Assembly: GCA_940671915.1 (NCBI GenBank)
Contig: CALNVZ010000641.1
Location: 8,342,779 to 8,406,778 of the forward strand
From: Paracentrotus lividus
Taxonomy: Eukaryota > Echinodermata > Echinoidea > Camarodonta > Echinidae
Reading direction: 5' to 3'
DNA: 64,000 bases
Made by a program: the position numbers and the translations under genes. Positions 12,401 through 25,295 of the stretch are shown piece by piece (positions within the stretch are counted from its first letter, which is position 1; every line of letters starts with the position of its first letter). The notes beneath the pieces are model-generated. The model searched no databases. It saw only the letters and a program-made list of their open reading frames with translations, and was not told the origin of the DNA.

Positions 12401-15400
12401 CCGACCCATTGTATAGAGCAGTGCTATTAGCGGCCATCAGAGGCGCTATACAAGATGCCATCATCAAGTAAACATTTTTTTTTTAAATAAAAGCTTATGA
12501 TACTAAATTAATAATGAATCTTGAGTCTGGTAATGGGAATTCAATCCCTCTCATTTTGTAATTTTGAAATAAAAGATAAAGAAATTTATTACTTTTTACA
12601 TGTATGTACAATCCCAAGTATTACTTCTGCAGAGCTGTCAACTTTCCAGGAAACTGGGAGATTCCCTGGAATACTCATACATCTTCTGACATCCTGACAA
12701 ATGAATATTCTTCCAGATTTTGTTTTTTCCTTCTAATGATCGTGATGGAATAAAAATGTACACCTAAATATGTATATAAGAAAGTTGGTTACAAGTAGGC
12801 TTACCGCCCGTCATATGTTGCGATTGAAAATATTTCAAAGGGGCTAATAATCTGGAGCGTCCAGCCGTCTACCCCATGACCACCGAGTCCTTCTGTGAGA
12901 CCTTAGGCATGGCCCTGGACGTCATCCAAAATACAAAAGACGGAGAAAGATTTTAACCTAATTTCAATTTTTGATCAATCAGCGTCATACAGCTAGGTCA
13001 TATCTGATTCTTTGTGACCCTGTTGATGAAGTTATTCCAAATACTGTTATGAAAACAATGTTACTACTATTCATGCAATTGTTTCTCTCCATTTTTTATG
13101 CTTCTTTTATTTCCGAGTTGAAATGAAATATTACACTATCAAACTTATATTTCAGTCAATATCCTGGTCTATTGAGTGGAATGCAGATGAACTGGGTTTG
13201 TGATTGGTCTCAGAGCGCTCTTCTAGGAGAAGCAGGTTACTACATCCAGAAACATCATCTAGAAACATCATCTAGACATCACCTATCTCTATCAATACTA
13301 TTATTATTATTACTACTATCAATACTATTATTATCATAACTATTATTATTATATTTCAGTCAATATCCTGGTCTATTAAGTGGAATGCAAATGAACTGGG
13401 TATGTGATTGGTCTCAGAGCGCTCTTCTAGGAGAAGCAGGTTACTACATCCAGAAACATCATCTAGCCAGAGATAGCTCAATAGAAACAAGGTACATATA
13501 ATGACAAGATCCACATTTTTAATTCTGTTTGAGTGATTGACACATGTGGTTGTGACCAGAAAGTGTGGTACTGAATGATGAATTAGTATGCCACATCTAT
13601 TAATTGCAATGCTCTGACTTAGAGACAGGTGTGATGTGCCAAAGATCTTGCAGAAAAAAAAAAAAAGAAAAAAAAAATGAATAAAGATATAAAGGTCGCA
13701 ATCTGTGTTTAGTTACGGCTGATTTTAAAATCAAAAGTGGATGTGAACACCAGGAGAAGAATATTCGTATGAAGAATGAAATGAAATCTGCTAATTAAAT
13801 TTGTAATCATTTATGTTACATTACTAAACAAAATATTTTTAACTTTCTTTTTTCCAGAATGAATATTGACGAATGTGAAATGTAATATAATGATATATTT
13901 TTGTGGCTTATTGGAAACAGAGAAGCTTATTAAAAATGTAATGGTCTCAAAAAGTGAAAGCTCAGCTTTTTGTGATACATTGTACACTAAAATATCAATA
14001 TAAAAGATCTCATTCTATTTCCCTTCAAGCAACTGTCAAGTTTTCATTCCCTCTTCAAAGCAATCTCCTTTGTCTAATTTTAGAGAGAACCTGGTGACCT
14101 GTATGTCTACCATACATAGCTATGTGCTACATGATTGCAATCAGATCCCATGGGCTGGCAGTGTTGATGAAAAGATTAAACTCACTACACTCAAACTACA
14201 TGGCAAGAAGGAAGTTGTTAAGGTCCATACTCAGAAAGTAGATAATCTACCATATACCAAACTCATCATGAAAGAAAGAATTAAGGTGAGTATTTATAAG
14301 TAGCAGTAAAATAAGTAAAATAGAAGGAAGTCTTTATGATAGTAATGATAACAGTATCTTGAATTTATAAAGGGCCTTTTCATTAGATATAAAGCATGCA
14401 TACTTAGAAAGTAGATAATGTATTCTATACAGAAGTCATTATGAAAGAAAGGATTAAGGTTAGAGTTTATAAGTAGCAGTAAAAGAAGCAGATGTAGAAA
14501 CATCAGTAAAGGTAGAAGAACATTCTTATGGTCTATACTCAGAAAGTAGACAATCTACCTTGTGCCAAACTCATCAGAAAGAGAGAATCAAGGTGAGTAT
14601 TTATAAGTAGCAGTAAAAGCAGTAGATATAGTACTAAAAGTAGAAGGAAGATGTTTTGTTCCATTTTCAGAAAGACAGAATCTAATCTACTCTTTACCAA
14701 CCTTATCAAATTACTACATGTATATGGAGAAATTATAGTATTTAACAACAGAAGGAAGTTTTTGTGGTCAATAATAGAAAGTAGACAATCTACCCTATAC
14801 CAAACTCATCATGAAAGAGAGAATCAAGGTGAGTATTTATAAGTAGCGTAAAAGAAGTGTTATTTTTGTTAGCCGTTTAAGCCCACTCTCACAAGGTAGA
14901 CAGTATACCCAAGTTCATCCTCGAGGTGCACATTTAGTGGAAGTAAAAGTAAGCGCAGAAGAACGTCTTTAGAGGCCACATTCAAAAAGTAGACACTACC
15001 CTAGAAGGAGCAGTATCAGTAGGTAGTTAATGAAGTAGATGTAGAAGTAGTAGATGTAGAAGTAGTAGATGTAGAAGTAGTAGATGTAGAAGTAGTAGAT
15101 GTAGAAGTAGTAGATGTAGAAGTAGTAGATGTAGGAATAGTAGATGTAGAAGTAGTGGATGTAAAAACAGTAGAAGTACATGTAGGAGCTTTACTGTTAG
15201 TAGATTTATAAGTAGAGGTATAAAGAAATTTGTTGTTATCTAAGAAAAAAATTTGCATGAATATTTTGATATCTAACCTTAATATATGGTGTCCCTGCTA
15301 TGTTTTACATTTACAAGAAAGTTGCAACTGGAATGTGCCAGCATTAGGTACTGGTATGAGCACACTCAATTCTAGTGCTAACACAGTTCATGTCACATTT

Positions 15401-16900
15401 CATCAAAACAATCTTAATAAGTAGCCTTTCCATTCATTTCATTGCAGCAAAAGCACTACCTGGAAGATAGCCCTGGTAAGCAGGAGCTGTTTGTAGGTCC
15501 AAGAACATTCAGACGTTTCATGGATTGCTTCAGATATATCTACAATAACAAGAGCAAAGAGAACACAGCCAAAGTGGGCAGACTCAAGTAAGAAAGAGAA
15601 AAAAAAACATGACTTTTCTTTAATTAAGAACCTTGAAGAAGTACTCTCCCAAAAAACGTAGACGCTGTCCTGGACAGACACTTTAAGTGCAATAAAAACA
15701 CATAAAAATCACTTTTGATATAGGTTTTGATGAAGGAGGAAAATCATGACCTTTCTCTGTAATTCTTTCTAATGCCGTTACATCTCTTACACCCAAAGTG
15801 AAATAAACACACATATAAGAATTACTTTTGATGTAATTTCCTGATGACAAGAATAACATCTGCCTTCTTTAGCAACAGCTTTGTATTAATATTGAATTAA
15901 ATAAATTTCTTGGAATTCTTCTACCACTTGCACCTGGGTGGGGAGAAGCATGTAGACAAAACACCTTGGTCAAAGACATACAATACCGCCTGAGATCAAC
16001 ATCACAGTTGATTGCAATCAAATGACATTATCTCCATTCACTTTGTGTACAACTGCACTCAATCGATTGCAATCAGCTGTGACCTTGATCTCAGGCGCTA
16101 CTGTAAGTGCTTTGCCATGGAACATACCCACGGCATTTGACTACCAAGTCAAGTAGTACAACCATAAGACTACGATAATTCTACAGATGATATGTGATGC
16201 ATCACATCGAAATCAGACACAAGTCGACGAGCAAATTCCGCACAGTGTCGAGGAAATTGGCAAAATAATAAAAATTGTCGTATTTGGGGGGAAATATTTT
16301 TTTTTATTTTCTGAATTTTCAATGTTTCTTGTATGCTTTGTAAAAAAAAATGAGTAGAAGTGAGTAGGGGAAAGCCTTCAAATATGGATTGATTTGTTGG
16401 AATCTTTGACTCTTTTCTGGCGACTTGTGTCTGATTTTGATATGGTGAGTCTCATATTATAATGTATTATCACAGAGGGGATATGCATTTTAATTTTCTA
16501 TCATTACTTGTTGCAGGAAAGCGTTGAACTGCCTGGCTCGCACCTACAGCGACTGCAAGAACAAGCGTCTGGACATCCGTCGTCTGCACACCCTTTATGA
16601 GGAGGCTAGCAAGAGAACAGCAGACCTTCTACAGCAGCTTACTGCTAGGGCAACCATCTTAGAGAAGACCAAGGCACAGTACACGGAGGCTAGTAATAGT
16701 CTCAGTGCCTTCCTGCATATGAATGAAGTGGAGAGTGACGAGGAGGTGGAGGATCAGCTCCTGATCGATGGTGAGGGTTTTGATCATAGTGATTATTTAG
16801 TTGATATCTTTTAGTGAGGAGGATAATGATGATGATGATGATGGCGATGATGGTGACGACATTGAGGATGATGGTGATGATGATGGTGATGCTGATGATG

Positions 16901-16947
<47 letters not shown>

Positions 16948-19262
16948 AGTGATGATGATGGTGTGGGCAACCATCTTAGAGAAGACCAAGGCACAGTACA
17001 CTGAGGCTAGTAATAGTCTCAGTGCCTTCCTTCATATGAATGAAGTGGAGAGTGATGAGGAGATTGAAGATCAGCTCCTGATCGATGGTGAGGGTTTGGA
17101 TTATAGTGATAGTATCCTAGTGTATATTTGGTTGATATACTTTTGTGATGAAGATGATAATGCATGGTGATGATGATGATCATGATGATAATATGTGATG
17201 CATCACATCAAAATGAGAGACAAGTCGCAGAGCAATTCAGCAAAGGGTCAATGAAATCGAAAAAATAATAATAAATATCTAATTTTGGGGAAAGAAATTT
17301 TTTGATTTTCTGAATTTTTGATGTTTCATGTGTGCTCTATAAAAAAAAAAAATTGAGTAAAAAAGAAGAAGTGAAAGTAATAAAAAAGGGATTAGTTTGT
17401 CAATATTTTTTACTCTTTTCTGGCGACTTGTCTGTCATTTTGATGTGATGCATCACATATTTGAAAGATCATATTGCAAATATATTTGTAGTCAAAAGGA
17501 AATTAGGAGGAAGATGGGTGTCCAGTCAGTTCTACTTCAACCATTTTCTTGTCTCTCTTTCTCTTTCTTCCCGTTTCCACTTTGATTTTCTATGAAAGAC
17601 AACAGAGTGTTTAACATACATCGAGCATAACATGATATCATCCCTTTGTCCTTTCCCCTCACCCTTGTCCTACTTTCTTTCTACCTAACTAACTTACTCT
17701 ATCTTTTTCAGTATTTATTAACCCTTTAGCACATAAACCACCCAAAACCGCCCCTGCCCACTATAATCAAGATAGCATACAAAATATGTGATGAAACATG
17801 CCCATACTTGTTGTGGATTAACCATTGGATGTGTGCTGTCCGATTCTGCACCAAAAAAGAAAATGTTTTAAGAACAATTTTTATTGAATAAACCTGATTG
17901 AAACACAGCATAACCCTTTCTGCTAGTGAGTAAACTGACACTTTTCACGTAGTCTCTAGGTGCTAAAGGGTTAAGGTACGAGTACTTGTATGAATCGTTG
18001 GGATGTACATGAAAGTTTATATATTCCCGTGAAATCTTTCATACTTTCAGAAGAGAGAGACGAGTACGATCGAGAATTTGATCGCATGAGAGAAGAGAAT
18101 CTCAAATCCAGGAAGGTCGCTATAGAAGAAGATCTGCTAACAGTCAGAAAAAAGGTAGATGAATGCAGAGCTACCCTCCAGAAAATACATGATCAGGTAT
18201 AAGTCTACTCACTTTATTGAGTTTTCAACTAATTCTAAGCTCATGTGTGGTTAACCATTTATATGCCATAGGTTCCTCTTAGCATAGCATTGGGTGAGCC
18301 ATAGGGGCCACACTGTTCAAACAATAGGCACCTATTAGGAAAGGATTTCACTGTATAGAATGAAGAATCTTGTGCTGATACACGATGCAAAATTGAAATA
18401 GAGAGGTACATATACTATAATGGAAAGAGAGAAGGAAGACCTGTGCACTGTAACACAAAGACACAACGATTGATAAAAAGTTATGATTGATTTTTTTTCT
18501 TGATAGTCTCATTTGGAAACCAAGTACAGTCATAGATCAGGATTTGGATATGATTAAGAGTAGGGTTAGGGCTAGGGTTAGGATTAAGATCATCAAATTT
18601 GGAGCGTCCTGTCCATGATGAAGCTACCGTGACAAGATAAATCGTAACTTTTTATCAATCATAAGTCTTTGTGTTACACCCGGCAGCTTTGCATTGAGCA
18701 TCTCAAGCCATGCTTAATTTTCCAGATACATTATCTACTTCTAAGGCTGTTTATTATTATGCTACATTTATACATAATTATTTACCCTTTAACGAAGAGT
18801 CCTCTGTTAATTTATAAGGGTAAATTGAAATGTGTGAATCTATTCTATCTAGGTGCTGCAATGGAGAGAGAAGGTGGACCGGCCTTGTATCGAGCGTCTC
18901 AAATCCTTCACCAACCCGCCTCCCATCGTCCTTCAAGTGATGGAGATGGTGATGGCTCTCCTGGGAAAGAACAAACCCTTGGGGAACCATCATCATCATC
19001 ATGATAAGAGCCTTCATCTACCATCTAATGAAGAAGCTTCTATGGTATCAGGGAGGCAGTCAACATCTTCCAGCGGCGGGATGAAGAGTCCATCGAAGTG
19101 GAAGTCAAGTAAGTTTAGAATTGTTAGCTCTTCAATGAATCTAGATGATGTTATTTTGTAATGTATTACATCTTCAATGAGTATGGTTTACTTTTAATCA
19201 AAATAAATATTAAAATGACAGTAATGACGATGAACATGATGACGATAATAATGATATGCTGA

Positions 19263-19295
<33 letters not shown>

Positions 19296-19427
19296 TATTG
19301 GTGATGATGATGATGATGATGATTATGATGATGATGATGATGATGATGGTATTGGTGATGATGATGACGATGAAGATAGTGATAATGGTGTTGATGATGG
19401 TGATGATGATGATGATGATGATGCTGG

Positions 19428-19461
<34 letters not shown>

Positions 19462-19483
19462 GGTGGTGGTGGTGGTGGTGATG

Positions 19484-19515
<32 letters not shown>

Positions 19516-21629
19516 GATCATGATAGTAATAATGGTGTTGATGATGATGATGATGATTATGTTAAGTTACGATAGCTAGTGTTGATGATGATGTTGCTAT
19601 GAATTGACAATGATTATGATAATGATGGTAATGACAATGTTGATACATGTAGTAATACAGAGCAAATTTACAATCCATACAATGTACTAATCACAAGTGC
19701 AGTCTTCACATTTCTTGATTAATCAAATTTGTTGTTTTTACATGATTAATTCCTCTCAATATCATAGCAATCTTTTGTGAAGTGCCCACAAAATTTGTAC
19801 ACCATTTTAAATGCACTTCACTTTCAATCCTCGTTCCTTAACCCCTTGACCAGACAACCCAATATTAGTCCAATAAACTTCATAAGAGTGAATTCAAATC
19901 ATTAAATTGTATGAAAGAGTTTTGTATGCTAATGGAATGCACAGATGCAACATAATGATGGTGAACACAAATATTTTTGAAATATAACGATGAAATCAAA
20001 GGATTCATTTTGCACTGTAAATTCAGTCAAAATTAATATATTTCTATGCACACTGATTTTCAAGATTTTCGATCAATTAAGAGGCATTTTTAATGCTTGA
20101 AACTTTTGCTCCTGTGTGTGTTCATTTACTTCTTGATCTCTCTCATGTTGTTTTAATTATGCACACATTTTGACATTTTATAGGAGATACTGGGTCCAAA
20201 TCAAGTAAGTTATTGATTTAACCAGAATGCATTGATCCATTGGACAAATGATGGTTTTGTCCAAAACTTGTTTGAGCTTCTTTTATTGGTATTATAATTA
20301 CATAATGCATACTAACATGCAATGTATTATTGTTCCTTTCTATTGGATTCACTTTATGTTGGTTTAATCAGTTTCTCTAACACAGTTTACCTTGAGTTAA
20401 TTAGACAGGAAGCCTGCCCAAGAACCTTCAGGGTTCCAACTGTACATGGAAAACCTGGGAAACAGGGGAAAGACAGGGAATTTGATTTGAAGTTGTCAGT
20501 CTGTTGTTTGCTGCGACGCATCACAATAATGGTTATCCTGGAAATTTAAAAATCCTTCAGGGAAAAATCAGGGACCCTATTAGAGTGGGAACCCTGAATG
20601 TTTTGTTGAAAATGCATTGGGACTGAGAAAGTTAATTTTCATTAAATAGTAAAAGACGTTTCATGCCATTAATTTATCAAAGACATGTACACGTATGTCT
20701 TTTGAAAGCTAGAATTGTAAGGTTCCTTGTTGGGATGCCAGTTTCAGATGTATCAATGATTGTTTGCATTGTAAAAAAAATCCTTAAAAATTCATTAATG
20801 GCATACATTTCTTTTTGTTATACACTGATATAGAAAATGGTTTCCATGGGGTGGTGATATGTGCTCTATTTGCTATATGTGTATTTGTATGATTGATTTG
20901 AAATAAAGAAAAAAAGAAAAATAAGAAAAAGAAGCTAGTAATGTTACTTTCAGGTGTGACCGTGTCTGCTAATTGGTTGGCACTAACTCTAAAATTAGTT
21001 TTGCATTGCCCACAAACAGCACCCCTACTAACTGGTGAAATGCCTAAAGATACTAGCACTATATCGTCAGGTAGGTATTAATTCTGGTGGCTCGACAATT
21101 TGCTGTTCTACACTTTAGTTGTATGAGCATGTGTGAAGTTGAAAAATCAATGTGCACGCCACACACCTTGAATTTTCACTTATTTTACACATTCACATGT
21201 AGAAGCTATTTTTGCACTCCACAGATTATTGATTTAGCTGTAGAAATTAAAATGTAGTATTTGATGATAAATATAAAATTAGATGCTCCATAATTATTCA
21301 GAAGAGCTACATGTACACAAAGCAAATTAATGGGAGCACATCAGATGTAATATCAATGCAAAAGAGATTATAATCATTAAGCACTGAATCGATGTGCCAA
21401 ATTTGTAGCTACACGTACATGTTATAGCCTACACTTATAATGTTCAGTGTAACACCATCTCAATAAATTCCATTTCATTTTAATTTTAGGGTAACTGAAT
21501 TTAGATTTAGAAAATACATTCAAACATATGGTACATGAACATTGTGTGTAGAACTTTTGATACAGCTTGTACATCTGATATATAAACAAATATTAATCTG
21601 GATCATTCTTTTAACAATATTCAAATACC

Positions 21630-21679
<50 letters not shown>

Positions 21680-23144
21680 GTAAGATGTAATTCCTTTCAA
21701 CCTAAATCTTCACAACCAGATAAACGGTTACTAGTTACAAAAAGCTGACATTTTTTTGGTCACATGGTTTTGATTTCTTTTAATGTACACAAATGTCTTT
21801 GACCCCGTTGTATGCAAAAACATCTGTAGTAAAAAATATTGGCTTAATACAATACTTGAATGTTTACTATTTTGTAGCATTAAAGTATAATGATGCACAT
21901 TTACAGTTTGAATAGTTCAGTGCACAACTTTTTTAAACACTAGATATTGCATGTAGTTTCATGGCTATATCTTTTTTTGATTTATTATCTTTTAGGTATT
22001 TCTGATGAATTCTTTTTCTACTTCTTAAATTTATTATTTCTACTCTGTCTAGCACATTTATATTGTTCATGTGCATGTTGGGTTTCTTTGGAGCTTAATT
22101 TTCAAACTGTCCTGATTTTGAGCTTTTGTTTTTAGGGGGATTTTCTTTTTGACTTGTGTATATTTATAACAAGGCATATAGTGTTTTGTTGATAAGTTTG
22201 TAAATAAAAAGTAGTAATTATGTTTGTACAAACATTAGATTTTCCAGCCTTTCATTTTTGTGTAGTTGCTTGAGTGCTGCATTTTATTTTTATTTTTAAA
22301 TTTTTTTTTTTTTGTAATTTTTGCAGTTGCTGCATGCCTTTTGCTAGAAAATATTAGCACCAAAATTGAGTGACAAAAAAGCTGAAGCTAGAATGCTTTG
22401 ATTTTGAAATTGCATTTAAATTTATTGGCTTTATAATAGTAAGGTGTTGCTTTTCTTTTTACTTACTGAATTTTATTTTGTTTTTAATTATGCCACAATA
22501 GAAAAAGGATTTGCTGTTTGCATGAACAAACACAATATGAAAGAATAGGTTGATCAGTAATTTTGATTATCTGTGCTCCAATTTTAAATTTATAAGATTT
22601 TACTGTTTACCTTAATTTTTATATTCTTTTTATCAAATTTCCCATCTTACAGAGGGCAAAGATCAAGCATCTGAGAAGCAGCGATGGAAACAGATCACAG
22701 TCATCCTCCAGGATTCTGTCAAGTTTGTTGAGATGCTTCATGGTGTCTCCTGGCAGAATGGTCTCAATCGCAACATCCTGGCTAATGTGGAGTATTACCT
22801 ACCCAGCAAGAGCAAGGATGCCGATGGCGTGACTGGAGAGGGATCACTTCTAGATGTACCAGGTACGATATTAATTTTGATTTGGTCGAAGACTTTTCTT
22901 GAGCATTAGTAAAATCCCTATTCTGTATGAATTACATACAGAAAGAAGCTATCATCATTATCATCCCTATGATTATCACCATAATCATGCTCATTATCTA
23001 TCACCATAATCATCATCATCAACAACATTATTATTATCTTTATCATCACTATGATCGTACTTTATCATCACTATCATCATCATCATCATCATCCCCACCA
23101 CCATCATGAATATTATCATCATCAGCATCATCATCATGATCTTT

Positions 23145-23175
<31 letters not shown>

Positions 23176-25244
23176 ACATCTTCACCACTACCACCGCCAC
23201 TATCATCATCATCATCATCATCATCATCATTACCATCATCATCACCACCATCACCACCAACATCATCAACATCTTCAACACTACTACCGTCACTATCATC
23301 ATCATCATCATCATCATACATCCATTGACTGCACGTTCCCTCAATATCACCGTCGCCGATACTTGTGACTCCTTATACGTTCACTTACGATTACACAATA
23401 CACTGTATCATCTCTCATTCAGATGTGACCAAGCTGCCTCCATCATCCAGGTGCACCGTCACCAGCTGACGGTGCACCAACAGCCCCATCGCTGCAACCC
23501 GCTACAGCTCCGATGCCTGACCGTGTTGGTAACCCAGATATTTCATCAGTGTCATGATGGATTGCTCCTTTCTGTTACCATTTTAACTTTCTCTCATCAC
23601 TTATGGTTAATTCTTCTAGGTGCCACTAAGCTGCCTCCATCATCCCGTCGCAGCCCGTCACCAGCTGACGGCGCCCCCAACATCACCATCGCAGCAACCC
23701 GGTACAGCTCTGAGGACGCTGGTAACCTTGTTGCTTACATCTGTGCCTTGGTGGAGTACACCCATCACTGTGGACCCCTACAGGATCTTCTGAAGCAAGT
23801 CAAGGAGTTGGAGGAGCAACAGAAGGAGACCGAGAGACTACAGAAAGAGAAGGATGAAAGGGTAAAAAAAAAAAGTGATCAAAAACTTGAAGCAACCAAT
23901 ATGTTACTCATAATATCAAAAGGAGACAACAAATTGCAGAGAAAAGAGTCAAGGAAATCAGCAAAATGATTTTTAAAAATGTCAATTTTTAGGGAAGGAT
24001 ATTTATGATTTTCTAAATTTTAAATGTTTAATGTGTGCTCTATAAAAAGAATGAATGTAAACGATAGTGGGAAAGTGTTTTAAAATTATTGCTTTGCGAA
24101 TTTTTTTTACTCTTTGCTTGGCGACTTGTGTCTCATTTTGATATGATGCATCACATATGTAAAAAAAAAAAGAAAAAAAGAAGAGATTTAGTACATGTTG
24201 CTCTTACTTTAAAGTGATATCTCACTTTGTTATTCTGGAGTAAAAGATAATTGTTTGATTTCAATTGAAATCAAAGTTGGAATCTTTATTTCAAGAAAAA
24301 TCTTGAGACCAAAAATTGAATTCTGGTGAGTTACTAAGTTTGTGCTAGCAGGTCACAATTTCACTGTCAAATTTTCCAATCTGATAAAACTCTCTTTCTG
24401 AATGATTTTTGTATCAGACACATCTCATAACTCATCATTTGGGTTTTGGGATGTGTGCTTATTTTATTTATATATTATTATTATTTTTTTTCAAACAGCT
24501 TTTATTCTGCAAAGCAGACTCTCTATCCTAAAGAGCTGTCATCGTGCTTGTGTTTTCCTTTGTGTGTAATTTGCTTTTCCCCTTTCAGTGTGTGTACGCA
24601 TAACTGTGAAAATAGGAAGATTATGAAAAGAAAGTTTAAGAAGGATTCTTAATTTTCCATTCTCTCTTTCATCTATTATATTTACATTGATATACAGGAT
24701 AGCCAGTCAAAAGTGGTAAGGAATCAATGCATGTTAATTGAAAACAGAGTAGATGTAGAAAAACAGTGATACATATTCAGTTTTTATGTTATATTTCCTT
24801 CATTTTTTTTCTTTGTTTATTCATATTTTTTTCAAAGAAATTGCTTATTAGAAAAAAGAAAAAAAAACTAGAAATCGAATGTTTCTGCATGATATATATA
24901 ATTTTGCATGACCTGATACCTCCCACCAGAAAATTTGACTTTCTAGGCAGTCTAGCTCCCAATTTGACCCCAAAGCACTATTGTATATACATGTACCATA
25001 GCTTTCATACAATATTTCATGCATTTCACAAGCATTTGTATTCTATTACAATACATTCGGTATAAACCTTTATTTTCTTTTTATTTATTTTCTTTTTTTG
25101 CTTTCCAATTTTGGTGTAAATGAACATCAAACAAGCTCTGTTGTTTAATTGATTTTGTGTTTGACATTTGAATTTTACATTTTGATTAATTCTTTCGCAT
25201 GATTTTTTTGTTAATGTTCTACGAAGATTTGCATGATTTTATTA

Positions 25245-25295
<51 letters not shown>

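Larger units (their letters stand above)
9521..12407 (+). mobile_element. Decayed PIF/Harbinger DNA transposon (2,887 bp)
   Basis: The ends form inverted repeats: GGGTCAGATGCATAAAAAGT at 9521 against a right end whose complement reads GGGTCGGATGCATAAAAAGT. ATT lies on both sides (9518-9520, 12408-12410) as a possible 3-bp target duplication; Harbinger usually uses TWA. Inside are a plus-strand DDE transposase and a minus-strand Myb/SANT-like gene, the standard two-gene Harbinger layout. Both are frameshifted, so the element is dead. It sits in the dynein intron between E12 and E13 and contains sub-terminal 'tttgcttttgctag'-type repeats. Confidence 0.9.

Noticed and set aside
15016-15258. Minus-strand Thr/Ser and Tyr repeat peptides
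   Set aside because: Translation of the 15-bp satellite; no start context, splice signals or family similarity.
18560-18584. Telomere-like GGGTTAGGG units
   Set aside because: Only about three imperfect units inside a MITE; too short to indicate a telomere or fusion site.
22994-23368. His-, Asp- and Met-rich frames on both strands
   Set aside because: Product of the (ATC)n satellite.
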